From: Paenibacillus swuensis | GTDB lineage: Bacteria > Bacillota > Bacilli > Paenibacillales > DY6 | Assembly: GCF_001644605.1 (NCBI RefSeq) | Contig: NZ_CP011388.1 | Span: 1,845,001 to 1,909,000 of the forward strand | DNA length: 64,000 nucleotides | Direction of reading: 5' to 3' | In this document: positions 16,895 through 26,115 of the stretch, piece after piece | Layout: each line of letters begins with the position of its first letter | How positions within the stretch are numbered: position 1 is the first letter of the stretch | Translations under genes and position numbers: made by a program | The notes under the pieces: generated by a model | Told to the model about the DNA's origin: nothing | Database searches by the model: none | What the model saw: the letters and a program-made list of their open reading frames with translations, nothing else

Positions 16895-19042
16895 TCAACG
16901 TTCCACAGCTCTTAACTCCAGAACAGCCTTTACCAGAACATTGTCCGAGATTTCATATGATGATGCCCCGATCCCGGCGTCCACCGTGGAAATCCCCTTA
17001 GCTCTGATGTTGGTCTTGATTTGATTCCCCCGAATGATCGCAGAAGACACATCCGAAACTGAGCCTCGCGCTCCATAGTTGTTTAACTTAATCAGCGCAA
17101 CTTCGGGATCTTTTAACTTCAGTGCTTGAATACGGTTACGGGTAATCCAAACTTGATTAGCCGATTCAACATAGATTGCGGCGTGTCCCTTCTTAAGCGC
17201 ACTCTCAATATGGAATTCGGACTGGTCGATGACAGCTTCCGTTTCCGGATTGGCAATAATCAACCCGCTTCCGTGCGACTTAAAGGAGCACTTGTTAAAT
17301 TCGTATCTCCCTGGCTTGTTAGCCACGGGTCCCGAATGCCCGGAGTCATTGGAGTCATCGAAGTGATCGGGGTCATCGGGATTTCCGGCCACGAATACAC
17401 AACGATTGTACATGCCTAACGGCAAATCCAGACCATAATATCCGTTATAATCCGATATGGTTAATCGTTCAAATACAGTTCCCTTCGCGCCTGTTCCAGC
17501 AATACTTCTCAATATTGTAGGCCCGGTAATGGTCACATCCTTGATCTGAACTGCCTTGCCATTGACTACGAGAGCATAATCCTGCTTTCGGTTATTGACC
17601 ATCCGAATGTCGGATAAGGTGACGCCGTTTGCCGCATTACTTTCAACGGTAAGGGTCGAGTCCTTCATATCCAGGTTCTGTACGACGGTTCGAGGACCTG
17701 TAAACTTCGCCCAACCCTCTTCCATCGCATTATTCTTGAAGCTGACCTCCTGACTCATCAGCACGTTTGAACCCTTGAATATATTATTTGTAATCAAAGC
17801 CTGTCGAAAGGAGTCCGTGGAAACCAAGCCAAACGCTCCTGCGGAGCCAAAGGTATTCCCGTCCACAACAGCATGCCTGCCGTCATAAAGAATGACATCA
17901 TACGCTTTATTGTTATAGAACGTATTACGGACAATACGAATCCGGCTGTTGGGGAAATAGCCGCCTTCTAAATCAACGCCCGATTGGGGGGCCGTGCCGG
18001 CTATGTCATGAATCTTATTGTTTTCAATGAGTACCTTATCCGCGCCGCCCACTGTAATTCCCTGCCTGCGATTGAATGATATTTCGGAGTTGCGCACAAT
18101 AATATCCTTAGATTTCGCCTGAGCGTAAACACCCACTTGAACGCCCTTCAGACCGGCTTGACGGAATACAACACGGAAATAAGCCGCATGGGGCGGAATG
18201 ATTAGATCGCTGTAAGCAAATTGCTGTTGTGTAAGTTTGCCGGCCAGGACACCGGTATTCGTATAGAAGTACAGATTAAACATGGCCGTGACACTTAAAT
18301 TCTTCGGTCTCGCTAATTGTAAAGCCGAGCGATTTAATAAATTCAAAGATTTCAACTTGGTTTTTGACAAAATTCGCGATCGGATTTCAATCTGGGAATC
18401 AATAGCTTTTCCCTCATGATTAATACTTCCTTTCTCGAAATCCTCCGGGTACAGGGAAACTACATAATGATCCGCGGCTCCGATACAGATGCCGTCCCCA
18501 GTGAAATTCTCCGCTTTTACACCGTCAATGACGACATTTGTGGCCCCTTCCACAAGGATCCCGTAACCGGATTCATGTGTCCCTCCTCCCTTGTACTCAT
18601 GGGTATCCTTATCCCCTCTGTAAGTTCCGCCCCGGAGAGTGACGTTGCTGACACCAGGACCGATGTAAAGCGTTTCATAGCGTTCCATACTGTTCGTTTC
18701 CTTCTGAATTACGGCCTTGGGATCCAATTCGAATTCCATATCGCTTACCATATTGATCCGGCTGTCTCTATCAATGAGGTACATTCCGGCAGGCAGCACA
18801 ACCTTCTTCCAGCCGTTCTGACCCGCCCATACCAAGGCTTTGTTGATTCCTTCTGTAGTGGTCTTGGCTTGCTCTCCATTATTGGATACATTCCATTGTT
18901 TCAAGTCCAAGGTGTATCCTTTATCCACCGCCAGCGCCACTTGATTTCCAGGTGCTGCGGCCTCGGTTGTCCGAATGGGGGCCGCCGGAGCTGCTGCGAG
19001 CAGGATGGTCAGGACCAGAAGTGCCGTGAACCTTGTTTTCAT
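16895..19042 (-). CDS. Secreted right-handed parallel beta-helix protein (pectate-lyase-like fold)
   Basis: A 715-residue exported protein. The signal peptide is MKTRFTALLVLTILLAAAPA. A pectate-lyase-like start follows (GINKALVWAGQNGWKKVVLP, AGMYLIDRDSRINMV), then many beta-helix coils with motifs such as NVVIDGVKAENFTGDGICIG and IIVRNSEISFNRRQGITVGG. A jelly-roll-like insertion (about residues 210-310, ending PPHAAYFRVVF) splits the helix. Likely a polysaccharide lyase, epimerase or hydrolase acting on the secreted polymer, but the active site is not identifiable. The open frame extends to 19285 inside ugd; the ATG at 19042 has AAGGTGAG and the signal peptide. It is a full-length paralog of the gene at 42344-44425. 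Confidence 0.85.
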   Translation of the reverse strand: MKTRFTALLVLTILLAAAPAAPIRTTEAAAPGNQVALAVDKGYTLDLKQWNVSNNGEQAKTTTEGINKALVWAGQNGWKKVVLPAGMYLIDRDSRINMVSDMEFELDPKAVIQKETNSMERYETLYIGPGVSNVTLRGGTYRGDKDTHEYKGGGTHESGYGILVEGATNVVIDGVKAENFTGDGICIGAADHYVVSLYPEDFEKGSINHEGKAIDSQIEIRSRILSKTKLKSLNLLNRSALQLARPKNLSVTAMFNLYFYTNTGVLAGKLTQQQFAYSDLIIPPHAAYFRVVFRQAGLKGVQVGVYAQAKSKDIIVRNSEISFNRRQGITVGGADKVLIENNKIHDIAGTAPQSGVDLEGGYFPNSRIRIVRNTFYNNKAYDVILYDGRHAVVDGNTFGSAGAFGLVSTDSFRQALITNNIFKGSNVLMSQEVSFKNNAMEEGWAKFTGPRTVVQNLDMKDSTLTVESNAANGVTLSDIRMVNNRKQDYALVVNGKAVQIKDVTITGPTILRSIAGTGAKGTVFERLTISDYNGYYGLDLPLGMYNRCVFVAGNPDDPDHFDDSNDSGHSGPVANKPGRYEFNKCSFKSHGSGLIIANPETEAVIDQSEFHIESALKKGHAAIYVESANQVWITRNRIQALKLKDPEVALIKLNNYGARGSVSDVSSAIIRGNQIKTNIRAKGISTVDAGIGASSYEISDNVLVKAVLELRAVER

Positions 19043-19083
19043 CGTAATATTCTCACCTTTGCTTTCCGCATCATGATTTTGTA

Positions 19084-20406
19084 CTAAACGAACAACCTTT
19101 CCTTCGCCACACTCTTTCGTCCAATGGAATGATACTCCACACCCGCGGCTGCCGCTTGTCCAAGCGAAAAACAGTTTCGCCCGTCGAACAACACGGCTTC
19201 CCTCATCCACAAGCTGACCTGATGCAAATCCAAAGCACAGATCTCGGCCCATTCTGTCAAAATAAAGCCGACATCCGCTTGCCACAAAGCTTCCTGCAAC
19301 GTCTCGGCATACCTTACCTGAACCGGTAAGACATGCTCCGCGTGACCGTTAGCCACAGGGTCATATCCGATGACTTCAGCCCCCAAATTAATCAGGTGAC
19401 GGGCGATCGCAATGGAAGGAGCTTCCCGCATGTCATCCGTATTCGGTTTAAATGCCAGTCCCAGCAAAGCAATTCGCTTGCCCCTGACGGTTCCGAACCG
19501 TTCCAGCGCTTTGCCGATCAAGATGGTTTGCTGATCCGCATTCACTTCAATGACCGATTTCAACAACTTAAAATCATAGTGAACGTTGCCCGCGATTTGC
19601 ATTAACGCCTTCGTATCTTTAGGAAAACAGGAACCGCCGTAGCCGATCCCCGCCTTGAGAAACTGATTTCCGATGCGCTTATCCAATCCCATGCCGATCG
19701 CGACACTTTCCACGTCCGCACCGAGTTTTTCGCAAACATTCGATATTTCGTTCATGAAACTGATTTTTGTCGCCAGAAAGGCATTCGAGGCATATTTAAT
19801 CATTTCGGAGGAGCGAATGTCAGTCGTATAAACAGGAATTTGAAGGTGGCTGTAAAGTTTCTCCATGATGCTCGCGCTTTCTTCATCCTCTGTACCGATG
19901 ATAATACGGTCGCCATGAAAGGTATCCTGCACGGCTGAACCTTCTCTGAGAAACTCCGGATTGGATACCATGCGAATGCGAACAGGATTTGCGAGCATGC
20001 CCTCTATTCTGTTTTTGACATATTCATTGGTACCCACCGGGACTGTGCTTTTAATTACGATAACCGCTTCCTTCTGCAAATGAGCGGCGATCTCATCCGC
20101 CACCTGACTGATGTGGGATAAATCAGCTGAACCGTCCTCTCTCGGAGGGGTTCCGACGGTAATATAGATGATCTCCGCGCTTGAGAGTCCTTCTTCCATG
20201 CTAGTCGTGAAATCAAGTCTCCCGGCATCCATATTGTCAATCATTAGCGGTTCCAGTCCGGGTTCATAAATGGGGGAAATACCGTCCCTGAGAATCGAGA
20301 TCTTATCCGGATTCTGATCGATGCAAATGACCCGGTGACCTAACTCGGATAAACAAACGCCCGTCACCAAGCCAACGTAACCTGTACCGATAACCGCTAT
20401 ATTCAT
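19084..20406 (-). CDS. ugd: UDP-glucose 6-dehydrogenase
   Basis: Oxidises UDP-glucose to UDP-glucuronate, giving acidic precursors for the exopolysaccharide. The 440-residue protein starts with the NAD-binding MNIAVIGTGYVGLVTG. It contains the TVPVGTNEYV loop, SNPEFLREGSAV, the catalytic cysteine in GIGYGGSCFPKDTKAL, and LLGLAFKPNTDDMREAPS. The upstream extension to 20493 is not coding-like; the ATG at 20406 follows CCAGGAGGAAAAGT. It follows the aminotransferase gene in the eps operon. Confidence 0.96.
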   Translation of the reverse strand: MNIAVIGTGYVGLVTGVCLSELGHRVICIDQNPDKISILRDGISPIYEPGLEPLMIDNMDAGRLDFTTSMEEGLSSAEIIYITVGTPPREDGSADLSHISQVADEIAAHLQKEAVIVIKSTVPVGTNEYVKNRIEGMLANPVRIRMVSNPEFLREGSAVQDTFHGDRIIIGTEDEESASIMEKLYSHLQIPVYTTDIRSSEMIKYASNAFLATKISFMNEISNVCEKLGADVESVAIGMGLDKRIGNQFLKAGIGYGGSCFPKDTKALMQIAGNVHYDFKLLKSVIEVNADQQTILIGKALERFGTVRGKRIALLGLAFKPNTDDMREAPSIAIARHLINLGAEVIGYDPVANGHAEHVLPVQVRYAETLQEALWQADVGFILTEWAEICALDLHQVSLWMREAVLFDGRNCFSLGQAAAAGVEYHSIGRKSVAKERLFV

Positions 20407-20479
20407 ACTTTTCCTCCTGGACATTGTAAAATAAACGCTAATCAAGCCGCTCGGCATGAGCGAAACGTAAAAATGGACT

Positions 20480-21658
20480 CTATGCCAGCTCAATACTAAA
20501 CTCTTGGGTAACTAAAGACCGGATGCGGTCTGTAACTCTGATCTGGTCATCAAGAGTTAAATTCGATCCCGATGGCAGGCATAATCCTGTCCGAAACAGT
20601 TCTTCAGATACGCTGTAATTCGGCCGGTGCGCATGGAAACGGCAACCGCGAAACAGCGGCTGGAGATGAAGGGGCTTCCAAACCGGCCTTGATTCCACGT
20701 TCGCTTCCGTTAATGCTGCAATGATGGAAGTCGGGGTCAAACCGGTTTTTGAGGGATCCACAGTTAAAGCCGTTAACCAGCGGTTCGTCGCGGTCTGCTT
20801 CAGTTCGGGCATCCAGTGCAAACCTTGTATGTCTTCCAGAAGCAGACGGTATCGCTCATACACTTGCCTTCGGGCTATCACTCGTTCTTCCAGGACCTGC
20901 AGCTGAGCTCGGCCGATTCCCGCCAGAATGTTGCTCATCCGGTAATTGTAGCCGAGTTGGCTATGCTGGTAGTGAAGTGCCGGATCGCGAGATTGCTGTG
21001 CCAGAAACCGGGCCTTCTCCAGGGCTCTCAAATTATCCGAGACGAGCATACCGCCTCCCGAGGTCGTTATGATTTTGTTTCCGTTAAATGAATAAAACCC
21101 GAACGCGCCCATGGTCCCGCTCGCTCTCCCTTTATAACTCGAACCGAGGGATTCCGCGGCGTCCTCTATAACCGGAACCTCATAACGGTTGCAGATTTCC
21201 ATAATCTCATCCATTCGGGCCGATTGACCGTACAAATGCACGACAACAACCGCTTTCGGGAGCCGGCCTTCGGCCTCGGCCGCAGAGAATGCGTCCTGCA
21301 GAGCATCCGGAGACATGTTCCAGGTTTGCGGTTCGGAATCAATAAATACCGGCTCCGCGCCGGTGTAAACGATAGGATTGGCGCTGGCCACGAACGTTAA
21401 AGCAGAGCAGAACACACGGTCACCGCTGCCGATTTCAAGTAAGCTCAGGGCGATATGCAGCGCGGCCGTACCGGAGCTTAGCGCGACCGCTCCCCTTGCG
21501 CCCACATGTGCGGCGCATTCCTGCTCGAACGCATCCAGGTTAGGACCTAACGGTGCTACCCAATTGGTGCGGAAAGCTTCTTCTATGTACACTTGTTCGT
21601 TCCCGCTCATATGCGGAGCAGATAAATAGATCCTTGACGGTACCGTATGATCCAACAT
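20480..21658 (-). CDS. epsN: PLP-dependent sugar aminotransferase (DegT/DnrJ/EryC1/StrS family)
   Basis: A 392-residue aminotransferase that adds an amino group to a 4-keto nucleotide sugar. The PLP lysine is in FYSFNGNKIITTSGGGM. SSGTAALHIAL and VIEDAAESLGSSYKG are also family hallmarks. With the 4,6-dehydratase EpsC encoded upstream in the same operon it should make a UDP-4-amino-4,6-dideoxy sugar, the bacillosamine route of Bacillus subtilis EpsC/N/M. No EpsM-like acetyltransferase is in the operon. Good ribosome binding site (AAGGAAG). Confidence 0.92.
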   Translation of the reverse strand: MLDHTVPSRIYLSAPHMSGNEQVYIEEAFRTNWVAPLGPNLDAFEQECAAHVGARGAVALSSGTAALHIALSLLEIGSGDRVFCSALTFVASANPIVYTGAEPVFIDSEPQTWNMSPDALQDAFSAAEAEGRLPKAVVVVHLYGQSARMDEIMEICNRYEVPVIEDAAESLGSSYKGRASGTMGAFGFYSFNGNKIITTSGGGMLVSDNLRALEKARFLAQQSRDPALHYQHSQLGYNYRMSNILAGIGRAQLQVLEERVIARRQVYERYRLLLEDIQGLHWMPELKQTATNRWLTALTVDPSKTGLTPTSIIAALTEANVESRPVWKPLHLQPLFRGCRFHAHRPNYSVSEELFRTGLCLPSGSNLTLDDQIRVTDRIRSLVTQEFSIELA

Positions 21659-21676
21659 CTCTGCACTTCCTTATCC

Positions 21677-22288
21677 TTAAGAATGAACTTTATAAAGGCG
21701 TTCCTTGTCCAAATCCGACATCACCGATCTTGGATCCACGATGACTTCATCCTTCAACAGCACGTTTCGAACCGTCAGCATGAGAATTCGCGCATCCAAC
21801 AGAAGAGACTGCCTTTCCACATACTGAACATCCAGCTCCAGTCTGTCGTTCCAGTTCAGCAAGTTCCTGCCCGAAACCTGGGCAAGTCCGGTCAACCCGG
21901 GTCGGACGTGATGCCTTTGACGTTCGCGCTCATTATAATAAGGCAAATATTTCTCCAGGAGCGGCCGCGGTCCGATGAAGCTCATATCCCCTTTCAGAAT
22001 GTTCACCAATTGGGGCAGTTCGTCAATGCTGGTTCTCCGCAGTACCTTTCCGAGATGGGTTAATCTTAAGTAATCTGAAAGCGGCATGCCGTCCCCGTCC
22101 AACTCGTCCCGCATCGTGCGGAACTTATACATGGTGAACCCTTTGCCGTGTAATCCCGGGCGTACCTGTCTGAACAATATCGGGCTGCCCATATGGCGGC
22201 GGATCAATATGGCTGAAATGAGAAGCAATGGCCATAACACGAGCAGACCGACCGCCGCAAACACTACATCCAAACCTCTCTTGATCAA
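21677..22288 (-). CDS. epsL: Initiating undecaprenyl-phosphate sugar phosphotransferase
   Basis: Starts exopolysaccharide repeat-unit assembly by moving a sugar phosphate onto undecaprenyl phosphate at the membrane. One N-terminal hydrophobic hairpin (LDVVFAAVGLLVLWPLLLIS) precedes the PHPT catalytic domain with FRQVRPGLHGKGFTMYKFRT, RRTSIDELPQLVNILKGDMS, GPRPLL and RPGLTGLAQVSGR. No ATG is suitable: the likely start is TTG at 22288, preceded by AAGGAGA and overlapping the upstream stop as TTGA. That gives 203 residues, almost the length of Bacillus subtilis EpsL. Confidence 0.9.
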   Translation of the reverse strand: MIKRGLDVVFAAVGLLVLWPLLLISAILIRRHMGSPILFRQVRPGLHGKGFTMYKFRTMRDELDGDGMPLSDYLRLTHLGKVLRRTSIDELPQLVNILKGDMSFIGPRPLLEKYLPYYNERERQRHHVRPGLTGLAQVSGRNLLNWNDRLELDVQYVERQSLLLDARILMLTVRNVLLKDEVIVDPRSVMSDLDKERLYKVHS

Positions 22289-23286
22289 AGCGCATTCTCC
22301 TTCTCCCACAAGTTTCGGCGCGGCTGAGTCCTTTGAAAGCTGCCGGTCAGTCGTTGAAGCCTCCAGAGCACATAATTCCGTTTGGCGTAATAATGTCCGT
22401 CCACCGCGATCATCCAATCTCCCTCGTCGAGCTGTAACTGATCAATATGGTGCATCCCGTCCTTACGCCAATCCCGGGGATTTCGGGATCCGTGCAGAAC
22501 CAGACTCGCCTCTTCCTCCCGATAAACGGTTTCCGTCAACGTATGGACGCGAATAATGCGGGTTGAGCTTCCGTAGAATGGCTGACCGTCTTGCGTATAT
22601 CTGTAGATGCTTTCACCATCCGCCAGAACCCTCCCCGCAGGTCTGCTGATGGTGGTATTGTCCTTAACCACAGGACTTGCCGGATGTTCCGTCCAAGGAC
22701 CCGTCAACTGATCCGCACCGAACAAATGCAGTTGTTTCCCCTTGGCTCCCGCGTACATCCACCATTTTCCTTCATGGGTAAAGACACTGGGATCGGTGTA
22801 CCTGCCCTTAAGTAAATCACCCGCCTCCTCCCAGAGATCAGGAAAGCGGGCGGCTTTAAATAAGATTACGCGGGAGGCCTCCACAGTTTCGGGAAGCATG
22901 TATATGCAGCCGTCCAATAGAAACACTTGCGGATAAGATAGATGAAAGTTCTCCCGAAGGATAACCTGACCATACTTCCACTTGTTTCCGTCGTCGCTTA
23001 CAGAGTACGCGATTTCACCTTTGCCGGTTGCTTGGTTCAGCACCTCGTAAAACAGGTAGAACCGCCCCCCATGCCTTAAAAGAAACGGATCCGCCACAAA
23101 GACCGCTTTCACATCGGTAACGTGTTTGGCCTGAATCGTAGGGGTAAGCAGGTCGCTGCTGTCCGGTTCATCGAATATGGGCCCGGCTGAACGAAAGATC
23201 TTAATTGACCAGACAGGTGTCGTGATTCTTATGACTGTTACCAAGACCAGCACCGCTATGGCCGAGATCAACACGAAGACGAACAT
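22285..23286 (-). CDS. GINT1-like five-bladed beta-propeller protein with membrane anchor
   Basis: A 333-residue protein with one N-terminal membrane helix (MFVFVLISAIAVLVLVTVI). The rest resembles the N-terminal domain of the glucosamine inositolphosphorylceramide transferase family, a GH43-like propeller: FVADPFLLRHGGRFYLFYEV, GEIAYSVSDDGNKWKYG, FHLSYPQVFLLDGCIYMLPE, YTDPSVFTHEGKWWMYAG and RPAGRVL. In bacteria such domains occur with sugar-modifying and formyltransferase genes; a role in modifying the polymer is inferred. The ATG at 23286 sits one base after the stop of the preceding small gene; AGGGGGC is the ribosome binding site. Confidence 0.75.
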   Translation of the reverse strand: MFVFVLISAIAVLVLVTVIRITTPVWSIKIFRSAGPIFDEPDSSDLLTPTIQAKHVTDVKAVFVADPFLLRHGGRFYLFYEVLNQATGKGEIAYSVSDDGNKWKYGQVILRENFHLSYPQVFLLDGCIYMLPETVEASRVILFKAARFPDLWEEAGDLLKGRYTDPSVFTHEGKWWMYAGAKGKQLHLFGADQLTGPWTEHPASPVVKDNTTISRPAGRVLADGESIYRYTQDGQPFYGSSTRIIRVHTLTETVYREEEASLVLHGSRNPRDWRKDGMHHIDQLQLDEGDWMIAVDGHYYAKRNYVLWRLQRLTGSFQRTQPRRNLWEKENAL

Positions 23287-23287
23287 A

Positions 23288-23455
23288 TCAAGCCCCCTCT
23301 CTTGACACTTGCCCTCTGACAACGCCAAGAATTTGCGTGCTAATCTCGTGAATCATGTCCGATGCTTCCGTGATTTCGGATCGAATGCCTTTGAAATACA
23401 CGTCCACAATGACCTCCAGCAGCTGTTGCTGTGTTAACTTCTCTGAAATTTGCAT
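23288..23455 (-). CDS. Small protein (55 aa) of unknown function in the eps operon
   Basis: A short gene between galE and the GINT1-like gene. It starts at an ATG at 23455 with a strong ribosome binding site (AAGGAGAGAAAC). The protein (starts MQISEKLTQQQLLEVIVDVY) is predicted to be almost all helical, slightly acidic, with no membrane segment or cysteine. The stop codon is followed after one base by the next ATG, so translation is probably coupled. No family recognised; it could be a partner of the glycan machinery. Confidence 0.65.
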   Translation of the reverse strand: MQISEKLTQQQLLEVIVDVYFKGIRSEITEASDMIHEISTQILGVVRGQVSREGA

Positions 23456-23465
23456 GTTTCTCTCC

Positions 23466-24545
23466 TTACATGGTGATGAGATGAGAAAAATCCCCGTTGC
23501 TTCCAGTACCAAGAAGCCTACGAGGATCTACATGTACCGGATAACCGGCAGGATTGGAATGTTGCCAACGCCACGCGTCCGCGGCCATTTCTTGTATTCC
23601 TTTCTCCGCCTGCCAGCCAAGCTCCGTTCTGGCCTTGTTCGGATTGGCGTAGCATACCGCGATATCTCCCGGCCGCCTGGCCTCGATCGTATATGCAATA
23701 TCACGACCGGTGACTTGTTCAAATACGCGGATCATCTCCAGAACGCTGTAACCTTGCCCCGTGCCCAGATTATAGGCATCGATCCCGAATGAACCCAACA
23801 CCTGCTTCAAGGCGCTGAGATGTCCGCGGGCCAGGTCGCTCACATGGATGTAATCACGAATGCCTGTCCCGTCAGGTGTCGAATAATCGTTGCCAAACAC
23901 CTTTAAGGAGGCGAGCTTGCCGGACGCAACTTGGGTAATATACGGAACCAGATTGTTAGGTATACCGTTCGGATCTTCCCCAAGCCGACCGCTTGGGTGT
24001 GCTCCAATAGGGTTGAAATACCGCAGCAATGCGATGCTCCAGCGCGAATCCGAATTGGCGAGGTCCTGAAGCATTTCCTCAAGCATCAGCTTCGTGCGGC
24101 CGTACGGATTCGTGGCCGATAACGGGAATGACTCCGTAATGGGCACCCTTTCCGGTAATCCGTACACCGTGGCGGAAGAACTGAACACCAGATTGCGTAC
24201 GCCGTACTTCTGCATGGTTTCGCATAAGATTAATGTCCCCATCACATTATTACGATAATAAGATAGCGGCCTATGAACGGACTCCCCAACCGCCTTCAAG
24301 CCGGCAAAGTGGATCACAGCCTCCACTTCATGCTTCTCGAATACGGCTTGAAGGCCGTCCCGGTCCAGTAAATCTGTTCCGTAGAAAGTTACCTTGTGAC
24401 CGCTGATTTCTTCTACTCGCCGAATCGCCTCATATTTGCTGTTGACCAGATTATCCGTAACGACAACTTCATGCCCCTCCGCTAACAGCTCGATGCAGGT
24501 GTGGCTTCCGATGTATCCGGCTCCCCCGGTGACAAGTATGGCCAT
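23466..24545 (-). CDS. galE: UDP-glucose 4-epimerase
   Basis: Interconverts UDP-glucose and UDP-galactose (or the N-acetyl forms), supplying galactose-type precursors. NAD-binding MAILVTGGAGYIGSHTC, SSSATVYGLPE and the catalytic YGRTK are all visible. The 359-residue protein is about 25 residues longer than usual: after the normal end WQHSNPAGYP it carries an extra tail (HVDPRRLLGTGSNGDFSHLI). The true start is ATG 24545 behind GAGGAGGAACGCGAT; the upstream extension to 24704 is not coding-like. Confidence 0.95.
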   Translation of the reverse strand: MAILVTGGAGYIGSHTCIELLAEGHEVVVTDNLVNSKYEAIRRVEEISGHKVTFYGTDLLDRDGLQAVFEKHEVEAVIHFAGLKAVGESVHRPLSYYRNNVMGTLILCETMQKYGVRNLVFSSSATVYGLPERVPITESFPLSATNPYGRTKLMLEEMLQDLANSDSRWSIALLRYFNPIGAHPSGRLGEDPNGIPNNLVPYITQVASGKLASLKVFGNDYSTPDGTGIRDYIHVSDLARGHLSALKQVLGSFGIDAYNLGTGQGYSVLEMIRVFEQVTGRDIAYTIEARRPGDIAVCYANPNKARTELGWQAEKGIQEMAADAWRWQHSNPAGYPVHVDPRRLLGTGSNGDFSHLITM

Positions 24546-24565
24546 ATCGCGTTCCTCCTCTTGAT

Positions 24566-26098
24566 TTAAGCCTGTTCCGGAATCGCGCGCGCAGGTCTCA
24601 GGCTTTGTCTTATTTGGCTGATAATCGCTTTCTCGGAAGCATTGGCGCCCCAATACCAGACAAGAGCAGCGTAACTCGCGGCGAATAAAATACATTTCAT
24701 GCAAAAAGCTCCCCAGCCTATGCCCGGGATGAGATGAATCAGAAAGCCTGCCGCGTAAGCTGCAGCCATCGAAGGCAGCAGCTTCGAGAGTTGCATGACA
24801 AAGAAGACCAGGTCATAACCTAGCCTTGAAGCATAATGAACATTAACTACAATCCAGTTCAGCGCAACGATTGCCAAGGCCAGACCCGCTGTCATGCCGA
24901 TTACACCGTATGCATCAACCAGAAGTACGCCCAGCACAGCCCCTACAACCATAAGAATAAGCTGATACATCGTGCGTGTTCCGTCCATCTTCTTCGCCCG
25001 CAGCATCATCACACAAGGATATTGGAGCGCTTGAACGAGCATCACCCCCATGAGAATCATGCCGATCCACCACGAGAGCGCATACTCCGGACCAATCCAG
25101 AGATGAATGAATTGTTGTCCGTACAATTGGAAGCCCATAAGGATGCAGCCTAACAACATCAACTGAACTCGCCCGACTCTGCTGCTGAACACGGTCAGTG
25201 CCCGGCTGTCAGCGCCTTCAACGACCATTTGAGTGACACGAGGAAACAGCTTGCCGTTTATGACGCCGGAAATATATTGAAAATAGCTGATTAAGGTAAT
25301 GCCGACGGCATAAACAGCAACCGCTTTAGCACCGGAAACCGCCCCCAGAACCAGCAATCCGATTCGCCAGAACATCAGATCCGCGATACTGCCGATAAAT
25401 ACGATGAACGAATAACGGGTAACTTCTCGTAACAGTTTAGAATCCCATTGTGAAAGTTTAATCCTCATGTCTAGCTTTGATCTGGCGTAAAGAACATACA
25501 CAAACCCGGTCGCTACATTTAGAACGGTGTCTATCGCGGCCACCGTAATGGATTTAAACCCCCAGGAGAGCAACAACGACAAGAGCGATATTCGAAGCAG
25601 TAATCGAACTATCGTAATCCCGTTCAGCATCGAGAATTTCTCATATGCTTGAATGTACGCGTTAAAGGCTCCAATAAAGAAGGACACTGTGATGTTTCCC
25701 AACAACATCAAGTAGATTGCTTTGGCAATACGCAACTCCTCCGCAGTGAGCCCGCTCCCGTATACTTGATCGAGAAAGAAATAGAACACACCGCCGACCA
25801 CGAACGAGATACACGCAATGAAGCCGTAGAGCACCAGACACATGGCGATGAAATTGGATTCTTGCTCCTTGCGTTTCTCCGTTCTGTATTGAGCGACGTA
25901 ACGGGTTATGGCATTCCCGAAACCAAAGTCCAGGATCGCCAGACTGGCGATAAAGGCCCCCATCAGGGAAAACACGCCGTATTCCGATTGCCCCAAAGAA
26001 CGAATCAGAAAGGGGGTAAACAGAATTCCGGCCAGGATATCAACCGTAAAGGTGCCGTACGAGGTCAAAATTCCTTTTTTTATATCCGATGTTGCCAT
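24566..26098 (-). CDS. epsK: Polysaccharide flippase (Wzx-type, MOP superfamily)
   Basis: A 510-residue integral membrane protein with about 12-14 hydrophobic segments. It begins with the typical flippase N terminus (GTFTVDILAGILFTPFLIRS, LGQSEYGVFSLMGAFIASLA). It should flip lipid-linked repeat units across the membrane for polymerisation outside. It sits beside an EpsJ-like glycosyltransferase gene as in the Bacillus subtilis eps operon. The start ATG follows GGAGGGAA. Confidence 0.88.
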   Translation of the reverse strand: MATSDIKKGILTSYGTFTVDILAGILFTPFLIRSLGQSEYGVFSLMGAFIASLAILDFGFGNAITRYVAQYRTEKRKEQESNFIAMCLVLYGFIACISFVVGGVFYFFLDQVYGSGLTAEELRIAKAIYLMLLGNITVSFFIGAFNAYIQAYEKFSMLNGITIVRLLLRISLLSLLLSWGFKSITVAAIDTVLNVATGFVYVLYARSKLDMRIKLSQWDSKLLREVTRYSFIVFIGSIADLMFWRIGLLVLGAVSGAKAVAVYAVGITLISYFQYISGVINGKLFPRVTQMVVEGADSRALTVFSSRVGRVQLMLLGCILMGFQLYGQQFIHLWIGPEYALSWWIGMILMGVMLVQALQYPCVMMLRAKKMDGTRTMYQLILMVVGAVLGVLLVDAYGVIGMTAGLALAIVALNWIVVNVHYASRLGYDLVFFVMQLSKLLPSMAAAYAAGFLIHLIPGIGWGAFCMKCILFAASYAALVWYWGANASEKAIISQIRQSLRPARAIPEQA

Positions 26099-26115
26099 GC
26101 GCGTATTCCCTCCAC

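Noticed and set aside
16895..19285. Longer beta-helix protein starting at 19285
   Set aside because: The extra 81 residues lie inside ugd, lack a ribosome binding site and would hide the signal peptide that starts at 19042.
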